DNA of 15,746 nt, taken from CAZBDU01 sp964490725 (GTDB lineage Bacteria > Spirochaetota > Spirochaetia > SZUA-6 > DRHE01). The notes beneath the pieces are model-generated. The model saw only the letters and a program-made list of their open reading frames with translations, was not told where the DNA came from and searched no databases. Where the stretch lies: contig CAZBDU010000112.1 in assembly GCA_964490725.1 (NCBI GenBank), forward strand, positions 1 through 15,746, given 5' to 3'. The position numbers and the translations under genes were made by a program. Shown here piece by piece: positions 1 through 8,082 of the stretch (positions are counted from its first letter, which is position 1; each line of letters starts with the position of its first letter).

Positions 1-3000
1 GCTCCAGGCTGCCCTTCACCCCCGCCCGCCAGTACAGGCCGCCCACCTGGTCGCGCTCCAGGTCGCCTCCCACGGCCACCTCGGCGGCCAGCTGGCCCCG
101 CTGGGGCAGCACCAGGGAGCTGCGATGGCGCAGCACCAGGTTCATGGGATGATAGTCCTGCGCCTCGGCGACCCCGGTCACGGTGAGCTGCCCCCCTTCC
201 TGGTGGGCCCAGTACCCTCCCCGGCCCACCGCCGCGGGCAGAAGGGGCAGCTTCATCGGCGCCTGCGGATGGCGGTACCAGAGCAGGGTGAGCCCCAGGG
301 TCTCGCTCCAGTCCCCCGGCCACTCCCAGGAGACCCGGTTCTCCACGGTGAGGCTGTCCTCCTCGCTGCCCTGGAAGGACAGGTAGTGCTCCAGGTTCAC
401 CTCCACGCTGTCCAGCTCCTCGGCGCCTGCCGGCCAGGCGGTCTGCACGATCAGCCCCAGCACCGAGCTGAACTCGTCGCTGCGGTAGAAGGGGAACAGC
501 GGGTAGGCCCCCAAGGCGCCGAACAGGTTGACCGCCGCCGCCTGGGTCTCCAGGGTATACCGGTTGCTCATGCCGGTCAGGTCCGCCTGCCGCAGCAGGC
601 TGCGCTCCGCCCCGACCTCCACCCGGGAAGGGAGGAACAGGTCGCTCAGCCGGGAGGAAAAGGGGCGCGTCAGCCTCAAGGAAGGTCCCGAGGCGTAGGT
701 CACCTCCTCGAGCCCGGCGCTGTCCGCCGCGAACTCCGCCAGGAGCGAGGGGCCGAAAAGCTCCGCCAGCGGCGGCGCGCGCAGCAGGTAGCCCTGGGCC
801 CCCACCCGGCGCGCCCACGCATCCAGGTCCGACGCCAGCTCTCCTGCCGAGGCCTCGCGGCTCAGGGCGGTGATCTCGCGATGATAGCCCGGCAGAAGGG
901 TGAGCTGCCCCTGCGGCCCCAGGGCGATCGGCAGCGACAGCTCCGCGCTGGCCTGGTGCCTCTGCCGGCGGAAGCCCGAAGCGATGTCCAGGCTCTGCGC
1001 GCCCAGGGCCCACTGCAGCCGCACGCCCACCGGACGGGTGCCCAGGGCCCAGTCCGCCTCCAGGCTCTCCCGGCGCTCCAGCTCCACCCCTCCCTCCCAG
1101 GGCAGCACCAGGGTGTAGCCTTCGATCCAGCCGGGCAGGTAGCCCGCGGCGGGCAGGAAGCCGTCGTGCACGGTCGCCAGGGAGAGGGTCTGCCCCAGCG
1201 CCACCGGGGCGGGCGCCACGTTCAGATCGAAGCGCCAGTCCTGGCTCAGCAGACCCTCCGAGGCCAGGGCGTCGGTCCGCGCCCCGGCCGTCAGCCCCGG
1301 AAGCGTCAGGGCCAGCACGTTCCGCCGGGAGAGGCTCACCCCCGCGGAGCCCTCCCGGCGGCTGAACGCGTCGGTGAAGGCCAGGGGAAAGGGCACGTTC
1401 GGCACCTGCAGGCTGTGCCCGCCTGAGAGGGAGAGGCGTTCGCCTCCGGCCTGAACGGCCAGGTCCGCCGTCAGGTCCACCACGGAAACAGAGGCGGCGG
1501 CTTCGGTGTGGGCCTCCAGCCTGGCGGCCCCCGCGGGCGTGCCGTAGAGGGTGGAGAAGCCGGCGGTGGCCCCCGCAAGGGTCTGCCGCACCGTCACGTC
1601 CCGCAGCAGGGGGTGGCCCCCCACTTCCAGGAGCGTCCCCGGCAGATTCAGCTCCAGGTCCGCCTCCGCGGCCGCGCCCAGGGCGCTGCGCGGGTCGCGC
1701 AGATGCACCTCGTCCACATCCAGCAGCCCGTAGGATCCGGCGGTGGGGCCCGCGCCCGTGAGCCCCACCTCGAAGACCCGGAGCGAGCCATGCCCCGCAT
1801 CCTCGCTCACGGAGGCGCCGGCCGCCTCGGTCCCGTTCACCAGCACGCGCGCCCCGTCCAGATCCACCTCCATCTCCGCCCAGGCGTTCTGCAGCTGCGC
1901 GGGAAGGCTCCAGCTCACCCCCCGCCCGTCGGTGTCCCGCAGCGAGAACTCAAGGGATGTCGCTCCCCCGGGCAGGGACGGCAGCCGGTAGTAGAGGAGG
2001 ATAGTGCGGTAGTCGATGGTCCCGCTCTCCGCCTCGGTGTAGCCTCGGACCGTGAAGTCCCCCGGCCCGTTCTTCCAGCTCACCTCCAGCACCTGCTGGC
2101 TTTCCCCCAGGGGGTGGAACACCCGGCCCACCTCCGGGAACGCCTGCTGGAGAGCGACCGCGGGCCGCGAGGCGAGCTCCGCCTCCGCCGCCTCCCGGGG
2201 AGTGACCTCCAGGCCGCCTGAAGCCTGGGTCACCGAGAAGCGGCTGCCCTGGAGGGAGAGGCGATCCACCAGCACCCTTCCCTGCACCGCGCTCCCGGTG
2301 GACCGCACCAGCAGGCGCACCGTGCGGGTGCGCCTGAGCGCCTCCTTCTCCGCGGAGGTGAAGCGGTGGGTGAACACCTGCCAGGAGGTGTCGGCGGCCA
2401 CCGCCGCGGCCACCGAGTCCGACGCCGGCCCCAGGCCGGGAGCGCTGGGGCTGACATCCAGGAAGCCATTGCCGTCCACGTCCTCGCTGTCCAGGCGGCC
2501 GTTGCCCTGGTTCTTCGGCCCGCCGCCCACCGGAAGCACCGCGGCGTTGTGGGTGTCGTTGAAGTCGAACCCGCCGGCGGCCTCAGAGTACTCCTGGTCC
2601 AGAGCGCCGTCGGCATCCAGGTCCTCGGAGGTCTCGCCGATCTCCAGGAGCACGTCGAAAGCGCCCCCGCTCACGTCCACGGCCCGGTAGGAGAGGGTAA
2701 GCGCATCCAGGGCGGAGAGGTCCGTCACCCCCTGGTCCGTGTACAGGGGGATCTGAGTGCCCACCCACTCGCCCGCGGCCAGGTCGAAGTCCAGAACCAG
2801 GCTCCGCCCCGCGGCGGCGCCGGCGGAGCTGCCGGCCGCCTGGTAGGGCCCGATCTTGCCCCCGGTCTGGTAGGGCCACACCTGGTCTGCTGGAATGTCC
2901 GGCCAGTCGTAGGGCATGAGCGTGGAGGTGCTGGCGATGCCGTAGTCCCGGTAGTCCCGGTACAGCAGCTTGCCGCGAGTACCCGCAGTCATGCCGGAGT

Positions 3001-4879
3001 AGGCCGGTGTATCCGCGGCCGGGGGGGCCGAGGGATAGGCCAGCTCCTCGGTGAGGGGCACCAGCGCCTCGCCCCCCTCCATCCCCAGCAGGCGCATCAC
3101 CCCGCTGGTGTCCGGGTTGGTGAACGCCGCCCCGGCAGCCGCCCGGTAGCTGACGGGCCCGGCCGCTCCCTTCAGCGCCGCTGAAGCCAGCACGGAGCCC
3201 GTGCGGGAGTAAGGCTCGCGGCTGTAGGTTCCGGGCAGCGCGTTCCAGCGCAGCCCCGCACCGATCTCGGCGGTCAGGGACTCCCCCAGGGGGATGCTGC
3301 TGCCCCAGGCGAAGAGCAGGTCGCCGCCCCCTGCCTGGCTCTCCACCCGGCGGAAGCGCACCTCCAGCCGGTCCGCCGGGTCGATGGCGGTCTGGAAGGA
3401 GAGGAGGCCCGTGTCGTAGTCCACCGTGAAGCGGGTCTCCGGCAGGCCGTTGCGCAGCACCCGCACCGAGCCGGGCACCAGGCCGGTGCCCAGGCTGTAC
3501 TCCCCCACCGGAGTCAGGCGGCTGACCAGCAGCTCCTGCCGCAGGTACCCTCCCCCGGGGTCCGCCTGCGGGCCGTAGAGGCGGTTGCCCGGGTCGAACA
3601 GGCCCGCCCCCTGGGCGTCCAGGAAGGGGTAGAGGTTCCTGAAGGTGGCGGACAGCGGCTCCTGGAGGTAGGCGGTGAAGTGGTCCGCTCCCGGGGTGAG
3701 CCGGAAGCGCAGGGGGGTGTCCACCTTCTGGGTCGGGCTCCCCCGCACCACCACCTGCACCCGCAGGCGGGACAGCTCCACCGGCACCGGGTCCTCCAGG
3801 GCATAGGAGGAGAGGATCTCGAAGGGGGAGAACTCCCCCGGCTCCCACAGCCGCAGGGCGGTGTGGCCGTTCACCACGACCCTGCGCGTGCTCATGTCCT
3901 GGCCCAGGTAGATAGTGCCAACCTGGAGGTCGAAGTTCTCCGGAGTTGCGGAGAGGTCGATCAGGTTGCCCGCCGTCCCCGGCAGGGCCCCCCTGCCCAG
4001 AGTCGGGTCGCCCACTGGCAGACCTCCCTTGCGGTAGTAGACCAGCACCCGCCCGGAGGCGCTCTCGGCCAGCCGCACCACCCCGGCGGCGGCGTCCACC
4101 AGCGCGTCCTCGGCGCCGGCCAGCCGGTAGCGCCTCCCGTCGCCGGCCGCGAAGGCGCCGTCCACGTCCTGCAGGTACAGCTCCACCCCGCTCACCCCGT
4201 CGTCGGGGAGCTTGAAGAAGCGCCCCCGGATGAAGGAGCCCAGGGGAAGGGTGTGTTCCTCCACCAGGTTGTGCCCCAGGAAAAGCAGGCTGTCCGGGGT
4301 GTTGTTGTCGTAGCGGAGCAGCACATGGTGCGCCGCCGCTCCGGTGTTGAGCCCCGCCTCCACGCCCACCGAGGCGTTGCCCTGCTCGGGCACCTGGAGC
4401 AGGGCGAAGGGCGCGATGCCGATGCCCTTGTTGGCAACGGTGAGCCTCTCCAGGAAGTCCCCGGGCTCCCCCCGGTAGCCCAGGCGCAGGGTGTTCTGGG
4501 AGAGGTAGTCGTAGCCCTGAGCCAGGAAATCACCCTGGACGGAGGCCTCGATGAAATAGCGGCGCATCAGCCACACCGAGAAGGTCAGGTCCGGCACCTG
4601 GTGGAAGAGCGGGTCCGGCTCCAGGCCCGGCACGGCCGCCGGGAAGACCACCCCTCCGGAGGGGGGGACCAGGATTCCCAGGGCCGCCGAGAGCGAGGCC
4701 GTCCAGGCGCCGCTCAGGAACAGCTCCACCTCCTTGTCTCCGATGGCGGCCTGGAAGACCGACTCCGGGGCCTCCTCCTGCTGCTGCACGAGCTGTGCCC
4801 CGGCACGGGTAGCCACAACCAGCACGAGCAGGAGCCCAAGGACGCGAAAAGGGGCGGTTGAACCCGCGGGGGGCTTCAC
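1..4879 (-). CDS. Giant exported surface / outer-membrane protein, SprA-like (3' end outside window)
   Basis: An unbroken minus-strand frame of 1626 codons starts at GTG 4879 and leaves the window without a stop. The N-terminus has a signal peptide (hydrophobic GLLLVLVVATRAGAQ, likely cut after AGA or nearby). The rest is soluble and beta-rich. Residues about 468-516 form a strand-rich unit of the type VPGSVRVLRNG...VDYDTGLLSF. Residues 753-763 (DLDADGALDQE) and 800-808 (DVDGNGFLD) look like calcium-binding loops. Jelly-roll-like segments end at VDRLSL (about 872) and DVDEVHLRDP (1054-1063), after which alternating strands suggest a barrel. This order resembles SprA/Sov, the outer-membrane translocon of the type IX secretion system, but that assignment rests on remembered patterns. 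An upstream in-frame GTG at 4897 is an alternative start; neither has a good ribosome-binding site. Exported giant protein: fairly sure. SprA homology: tentative. Confidence 0.8.
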   Translation of the reverse strand, partial: MKPPAGSTAPFRVLGLLLVLVVATRAGAQLVQQQEEAPESVFQAAIGDKEVELFLSGAWTASLSAALGILVPPSGGVVFPAAVPGLEPDPLFHQVPDLTFSVWLMRRYFIEASVQGDFLAQGYDYLSQNTLRLGYRGEPGDFLERLTVANKGIGIAPFALLQVPEQGNASVGVEAGLNTGAAAHHVLLRYDNNTPDSLLFLGHNLVEEHTLPLGSFIRGRFFKLPDDGVSGVELYLQDVDGAFAAGDGRRYRLAGAEDALVDAAAGVVRLAESASGRVLVYYRKGGLPVGDPTLGRGALPGTAGNLIDLSATPENFDLQVGTIYLGQDMSTRRVVVNGHTALRLWEPGEFSPFEILSSYALEDPVPVELSRLRVQVVVRGSPTQKVDTPLRFRLTPGADHFTAYLQEPLSATFRNLYPFLDAQGAGLFDPGNRLYGPQADPGGGYLRQELLVSRLTPVGEYSLGTGLVPGSVRVLRNGLPETRFTVDYDTGLLSFQTAIDPADRLEVRFRRVESQAGGGDLLFAWGSSIPLGESLTAEIGAGLRWNALPGTYSREPYSRTGSVLASAALKGAAGPVSYRAAAGAAFTNPDTSGVMRLLGMEGGEALVPLTEELAYPSAPPAADTPAYSGMTAGTRGKLLYRDYRDYGIASTSTLMPYDWPDIPADQVWPYQTGGKIGPYQAAGSSAGAAAGRSLVLDFDLAAGEWVGTQIPLYTDQGVTDLSALDALTLSYRAVDVSGGAFDVLLEIGETSEDLDADGALDQEYSEAAGGFDFNDTHNAAVLPVGGGPKNQGNGRLDSEDVDGNGFLDVSPSAPGLGPASDSVAAAVAADTSWQVFTHRFTSAEKEALRRTRTVRLLVRSTGSAVQGRVLVDRLSLQGSRFSVTQASGGLEVTPREAAEAELASRPAVALQQAFPEVGRVFHPLGESQQVLEVSWKNGPGDFTVRGYTEAESGTIDYRTILLYYRLPSLPGGATSLEFSLRDTDGRGVSWSLPAQLQNAWAEMEVDLDGARVLVNGTEAAGASVSEDAGHGSLRVFEVGLTGAGPTAGSYGLLDVDEVHLRDPRSALGAAAEADLELNLPGTLLEVGGHPLLRDVTVRQTLAGATAGFSTLYGTPAGAARLEAHTEAAASVSVVDLTADLAVQAGGERLSLSGGHSLQVPNVPFPLAFTDAFSRREGSAGVSLSRRNVLALTLPGLTAGARTDALASEGLLSQDWRFDLNVAPAPVALGQTLSLATVHDGFLPAAGYLPGWIEGYTLVLPWEGGVELERRESLEADWALGTRPVGVRLQWALGAQSLDIASGFRRQRHQASAELSLPIALGPQGQLTLLPGYHREITALSREASAGELASDLDAWARRVGAQGYLLRAPPLAELFGPSLLAEFAADSAGLEEVTYASGPSLRLTRPFSSRLSDLFLPSRVEVGAERSLLRQADLTGMSNRYTLETQAAAVNLFGALGAYPLFPFYRSDEFSSVLGLIVQTAWPAGAEELDSVEVNLEHYLSFQGSEEDSLTVENRVSWEWPGDWSETLGLTLLWYRHPQAPMKLPLLPAAVGRGGYWAHQEGGQLTVTGVAEAQDYHPMNLVLRHRSSLVLPQRGQLAAEVAVGGDLERDQVGGLYWRAGVKGSLE

Positions 4880-4966
4880 AGCAAGAAAACGTAACACAAA
4901 GAGGGGGGAAAAAAAACGCGCAAAAATCGGGCAGCTCTTTGCACCACAACGCCGAGAATAGAATCG
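4880..4966. promoter_or_regulatory. Divergent AT-rich intergenic region
   Basis: Eighty-seven bases separate two divergent genes. They are much richer in A (with a G6A8 tract at about 4903-4916) than the surrounding DNA, as expected of promoter DNA. I could not assign a convincing -35/-10 pair on either strand. On the plus strand TAGAAT (4959-4964) resembles a -10 box but sits only two bases before the ATG. The plus-strand gene has a weak GAGA ribosome-binding element near 4955. The minus-strand gene has a pyrimidine-rich leader and no visible Shine-Dalgarno sequence. Confidence 0.4.
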
Positions 4967-5890
4967 ATGAGCAGCGAGCTCGACCGCGCGGCGCTCTTCG
5001 TCCAGCGCCTCCTGGCGAACAAGGCCCTGGAGGACCTGACTCCTCTGCAGAAGGAAGAGCAGATCCTGCAGTTCCTGAACGTCAACGCTCAGGCGCTCTA
5101 CCCCACCCTCTCTTCCGCCCAGTTCTTTCCTGGAAAACGGTGGCAGGAGGTCCTGGCGATCCTGACCCAGGCCTTGATGCAGACCACCGACGCAACCCTG
5201 GCGCCGCTGGTGGAGGAGCTCGCGGAGCGGCTGGATCTCTCCTTCCTGGCGTTCCTGCAGGAGCGGCAGGTGCCCGCAGACCGCTGCCGCCGGGAAATCC
5301 GCTCCTTCATGCGCCGGCTGCTGGGCAAGCAGGAAGCCAGGCGGGCCTTCGCCGGACCGCTGGGGGCCCTGGTTCACGGCTTCGCGGACCGCTACCTCTC
5401 CGAGTGTTTCGACGACACCCAGTACGTCCACTTCGAGCTGACCAAGGTGCAGAGGCTGCGCATGAGCATGGAACAGGTGCGCCACATGATCAGGGGGGTG
5501 CTCCTTCTCAAGCCCGGCATCCATCTGCTCACCGTGACCAGCGCCTCCACACAGGACCTGGGCTCCGGGGTGGTGCAGCCCCAGTTCGCTGACAAGGCTC
5601 TCCAGCACCTGGCCGGACAGCTGCCTCTGGTGCCGCAACCCCTCCTGCGTTCCGCCGTCAACGCCAACGTCTCCTGTCTGGACAACCCGGCTCTGGAGGC
5701 CACCTCCCGATTCGCCGCCATCATGGCCGCCCGGGCGGTGGGGTATCGCCCGCTGGCCCGCATCGACAGGGGCGCGAACACCCCGGACCGCAGCTGGTTC
5801 AACATCGCCCGGCGCAACTTCAAGTACTACGGCTTCGACATCAAGATGCTGGACGAGTTCTACAAGATCGCCGCGGAGAACGGATGGTGA
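4967..5890 (+). CDS. Conserved-looking soluble protein of unknown function, 307 aa
   Basis: I do not recognise this protein. It has no signal peptide or membrane segment, so it is probably cytoplasmic. The first 130 or so residues are strongly helical and charged (LDRAALFVQRLLANKALEDL at the start). A mixed alpha/beta middle contains LLLKPGIHLLTVTSAST, and the aromatic C-terminus contains FNIARRNFKYYGFDIKMLDEFYKIAAENGW in pieces typical of a folded helix. Codon use and third-position GC match the neighbours, and the frame is open throughout, so it is real. The ATG at 4967 is the only good start near the 5' end. The stop overlaps the start of the membrane protein downstream (ATG 5884 lies before the TGA at 5888), which suggests translational coupling and possibly a shared job with the voltage-sensor-like protein. 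Confidence 0.85.
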   Translation: MSSELDRAALFVQRLLANKALEDLTPLQKEEQILQFLNVNAQALYPTLSSAQFFPGKRWQEVLAILTQALMQTTDATLAPLVEELAERLDLSFLAFLQERQVPADRCRREIRSFMRRLLGKQEARRAFAGPLGALVHGFADRYLSECFDDTQYVHFELTKVQRLRMSMEQVRHMIRGVLLLKPGIHLLTVTSASTQDLGSGVVQPQFADKALQHLAGQLPLVPQPLLRSAVNANVSCLDNPALEATSRFAAIMAARAVGYRPLARIDRGANTPDRSWFNIARRNFKYYGFDIKMLDEFYKIAAENGW

Positions 5891-7035
5891 GCATGGAGAC
5901 TACGAACAGACGCCTGGTGAACGCCCTGGAAACCCTGGTGGTCGCCGTCATCCTGCTGGTGCTGGTGCAGAACTTCCTGGAGGACTTCTCGGTGGTCGCC
6001 GGCTGGCAGGCGGGGGAGCGGCGCACGGTGGAGCTGGCGGGTTTCTTCTTCGACCTGTTCTTCACGGTGGAGTTTCTGGTGCGGCTGTACTACGCGCTCA
6101 TGAACCGCAGGGCCGCCGCCTACATCACCCGCGAGCGCGGCTGGATCGATTTCCTGGCCTCGGTTCCCCTCCTGATGTTCAGCTCGGGCCCCTACGCGGC
6201 GGCGGTGCTCACCGGCGGCACCACGGCGCTGGGCATGGGGGGGCTGCTCAACCTGTTGAAGGTGATCAAGGCCATCCGCATCGCCCGGATCCTGCGTTTT
6301 CTCAGGGTCATCAAGCTCTTCCGGCGCATCAAGAACGTCTCCTCCCCGATGGCGCAGCGGCACGTGGCGTCGATCACCGCCATCAGCATCTCGGTCCTGG
6401 TGCTGGCGCTGCTGGGCTTCACCGTGCTCACCAGCAGCCTGGAGGTTCCCGGCCTGGACACCGCGTTCGACGAGCGCCAGGAGCGGATCGCCGCCCTTCT
6501 TGCTGAGCGGACCGAGCGGCCCGGAGAGCTGGTAAGCTCCCTGGAGACGCTGGAAGAAACGGACCGCAGCCTGCTGGTGGTGAGATACCGCGGCCGGACC
6601 CTGTTCAGCCGCTACGAAAACGACTACTATCGAAGACACTTCGCGTTGGGTGACTACGGCTATCGCAGCCGGGGGGAGCTGGAGTTGTTTTTCGACGTGC
6701 GGCCGGCGGTGCAGAACCAGTCCCGCCAGGGCCTGCTGTTCTTCGCGATCGTGGTCCTGATCGTGCTGGCCTACCTGGTGGCGTACGGGCCGCACTTTGC
6801 CCTCACGGTGAGCGACCCGATCCACGTCATGAAGCGCGGGCTCGGCGAGCCGGACTACAACCTGGAGGTAAAGATACCTCCGGCCTACAGCCAGGATGAC
6901 GTGTACCAGCTAGCCAGCCTGTACAACGAGAGCTTTCTGCCCATGAAGGATCGAAGCGCCCCCGGCGCAGAACGCTCGGTCCTGGACCTGGGGGCCGAAG
7001 ATCTCCGGAGCCTGTTCGAAACCGAGAACAGATAG
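5884..7035 (+). CDS. Voltage-sensor-domain membrane protein with periplasmic and HAMP-like parts, no pore
   Basis: A 383-residue membrane protein. Four helices near the N-terminus match the S1-S4 voltage-sensor fold: S1 about 13-33, S2 about 50-72 with D57 and E63, S3 about 86-108 with D89 in a W-x-D motif, and S4 about 126-148. Basic residues fall at every third S4 position: K126, K129, R132, R135, R138, R141, K144 and R147. A fifth helix (about 162-183) leads to a roughly 100-residue, probably periplasmic, segment, then a sixth helix (283-303) and a HAMP-like cytoplasmic stretch (about 304-355). No pore loop or TxGYG filter is present, so it is unlikely to be an ordinary cation channel. A role as a membrane-potential sensor is an inference. 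ATG 5884 has GGAG five bases upstream; ATG 5893 is an alternative. It overlaps the preceding gene. Confidence 0.85.
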   Translation: MVSMETTNRRLVNALETLVVAVILLVLVQNFLEDFSVVAGWQAGERRTVELAGFFFDLFFTVEFLVRLYYALMNRRAAAYITRERGWIDFLASVPLLMFSSGPYAAAVLTGGTTALGMGGLLNLLKVIKAIRIARILRFLRVIKLFRRIKNVSSPMAQRHVASITAISISVLVLALLGFTVLTSSLEVPGLDTAFDERQERIAALLAERTERPGELVSSLETLEETDRSLLVVRYRGRTLFSRYENDYYRRHFALGDYGYRSRGELELFFDVRPAVQNQSRQGLLFFAIVVLIVLAYLVAYGPHFALTVSDPIHVMKRGLGEPDYNLEVKIPPAYSQDDVYQLASLYNESFLPMKDRSAPGAERSVLDLGAEDLRSLFETENR

Positions 7036-7050
7036 ACAAGGACGCCGCTG

Positions 7051-7338
7051 TTGGTTGTCTCCATTATCCACTTTCTCATCGAGCTGCCCGGCATCGACTC
7101 CCTGAAGGGCAAACGCCAGATCGTCCAGTCCCTCAAGCAGAAGCTGCAGCACCGCTTCAAGCTGTCCGTCGCGGAGGTGGGCCTGCAGGACTCCCTGCGC
7201 TTCGCCGAAATCGCGGCGGCGGTGGTGTCCAATTCGAAGAGCCACGGAGAGTCGGTGCTGCACAAGGCCCTGGACTTCGCGGAGAATCTGGCGCCGGGGA
7301 GGCTGCGGGACACAGAGATCTTCTCGGAGCACTACTGA
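7051..7338 (+). CDS. DUF503 / YlxP-family small protein
   Basis: A 95-residue protein of normal length for the DUF503 family (YlxP in Bacillus). The family features are the N-terminal strand VVSIIHFLIELPGIDSLKGK, then the helix RQIVQSLKQKLQHRF followed by LSVAEVG, and a second strand with AAAVVSNS. Members are small alpha/beta proteins often found near ribosome-maturation genes such as rbfA and infB. Here the neighbours are different, so context adds nothing to function. The start is TTG at 7051, supported by AAGGA at 7038-7042 with an eight-base spacer; no ATG is available. The gene follows the voltage-sensor gene by 15 bases and should be cotranscribed with it. Family call is firm; its biochemical role is not established by the sequence. 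Confidence 0.85.
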   Translation: MVVSIIHFLIELPGIDSLKGKRQIVQSLKQKLQHRFKLSVAEVGLQDSLRFAEIAAAVVSNSKSHGESVLHKALDFAENLAPGRLRDTEIFSEHY

Positions 7339-7354
7339 GCCCGGGTGGCCCGGA

Positions 7355-7376
7355 GCCGGCCTCGGGCAAGGCCGGC
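7355..7376. terminator. Hairpin between convergent genes, possible bidirectional terminator
   Basis: A perfect eight-base-pair inverted repeat (GCCGGCCT, loop CGGGCA, AGGCCGGC) lies in the 44-base gap between two convergent genes. The stem is very GC-rich and symmetric, so it would form in either transcript. No T-tract follows on either strand, which makes it a non-canonical terminator at best. Confidence 0.5.
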
Positions 7377-7382
7377 CCCGGC

Positions 7383-8078
7383 CTACTTCTCCGGGATGAG
7401 ATACAGGTCCGGCAGGTTGAGCACCCGCTGGCCCACCGGAAGCTCCAGGAACAGCTCCCCGCTTTCCAGCTCCACGCCGAAGTAATGGTGGAAGGGTGCA
7501 AAGCCCGCGGCCTCCACGGCCACCTCCAGCTCCACCGCGATCCTGTCCCCCGGGGCGGCCGCAGGGCGCGGATGCGGCCAGAACGTGAACACTCCCGCCG
7601 TGCGGCTGACCATGGGATAGGGATTCTGCCAGTTGGAGTCCACCATCGCCACCAGCTCCTCCCCGTCCAGGAGCGCCACCTCAACGCCGGCTGCCGGCTC
7701 GAAGGTCACGCTGTTGAACAGCCGGCCGGTGATCTGGGGGAAGTTGAAGAAGGGTCCCCGCGGGGGGCTGGCCGCCTGGTCGTCGTGGTGAGGGAAATGC
7801 GGGCGCTTGGCCTGGGAGACATGGTCGATCCCCTTGTGGACCAGCGAAACCAGGTCCGCCTCCCGCTGCAGCTTCTCCTGATAGTCCATCTGCAGGTGCG
7901 CAAGCCCCCTGCCCGAAAGCATGTAGAAGGGCCTGGTCCGGTTGAGCACATAGCAGGCCACGTCCATGCGGCACTGCGAGCAGGTGCAGAAGCCCTTCCG
8001 CTGGCGCGCCTCCTCGTCCTGGAACACGTCGTTCACGTGCTCCAGCACGATGTCCTCCATGAGGTTGTGGATCTTCAC
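7383..8078 (-). CDS. ComFB-domain protein with C-terminal beta-sandwich extension
   Basis: The first 95 or so residues match the late-competence ComFB family: MEDIVLEHVNDVF, a C31-x-C33-x-x-C36 cluster followed by RMDVACYVLNRTRPFY (C42 nearby), then a helix with LVHKGIDHVSQAKRP. ComFB proteins have been reported as cyclic-dinucleotide receptors, and the Cys cluster probably binds zinc. The remaining residues, about 110-231, are an extra strand-rich domain with the feel of a carboxypeptidase-regulatory or transthyretin-like fold (GVEVALLDGEELVAMV, then AGVFTFWP). ComFB proteins are usually much shorter, so this is a fusion. The start is GTG 8078, four bases after the upstream gene's stop, with a GGGGTGAGG ribosome-binding stretch overlapping that stop. 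Last gene of the minus operon. ComFB call firm; C-terminal fold tentative. Confidence 0.8.
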   Translation of the reverse strand: MKIHNLMEDIVLEHVNDVFQDEEARQRKGFCTCSQCRMDVACYVLNRTRPFYMLSGRGLAHLQMDYQEKLQREADLVSLVHKGIDHVSQAKRPHFPHHDDQAASPPRGPFFNFPQITGRLFNSVTFEPAAGVEVALLDGEELVAMVDSNWQNPYPMVSRTAGVFTFWPHPRPAAAPGDRIAVELEVAVEAAGFAPFHHYFGVELESGELFLELPVGQRVLNLPDLYLIPEK

Positions 8079-8082
8079 CGCC

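Noticed and set aside
2941..2962. Short tandem duplication GTAGTCCCG in the giant gene
   Set aside because: Only two nine-base copies encoding YRD twice; too short to be more than a local duplication.
125..3184. Several long plus-strand open frames opposite the giant protein
   Set aside because: They are rich in Gln, His, Arg, Pro and Gly with no recognisable domain, while the minus-strand frame is continuous with a signal peptide and beta-rich composition.
2583..3848. A 421-codon minus-strand frame inside the giant gene
   Set aside because: It lies in another frame of the same strand, is almost all Gly, Arg, Ala and Pro, and the true frame reads through the region as structured protein.
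4959..4964. TAGAAT as a -10 box for the plus-strand 307-aa gene
   Set aside because: It ends two bases before the ATG, so transcription would start inside the gene, and the nearest -35-like TTTGCA is only 15 bases away.
5884..7035. Ordinary voltage-gated potassium or sodium channel
   Set aside because: No pore loop or selectivity-filter motif exists between the last two helices, which are separated by about 100 polar residues.
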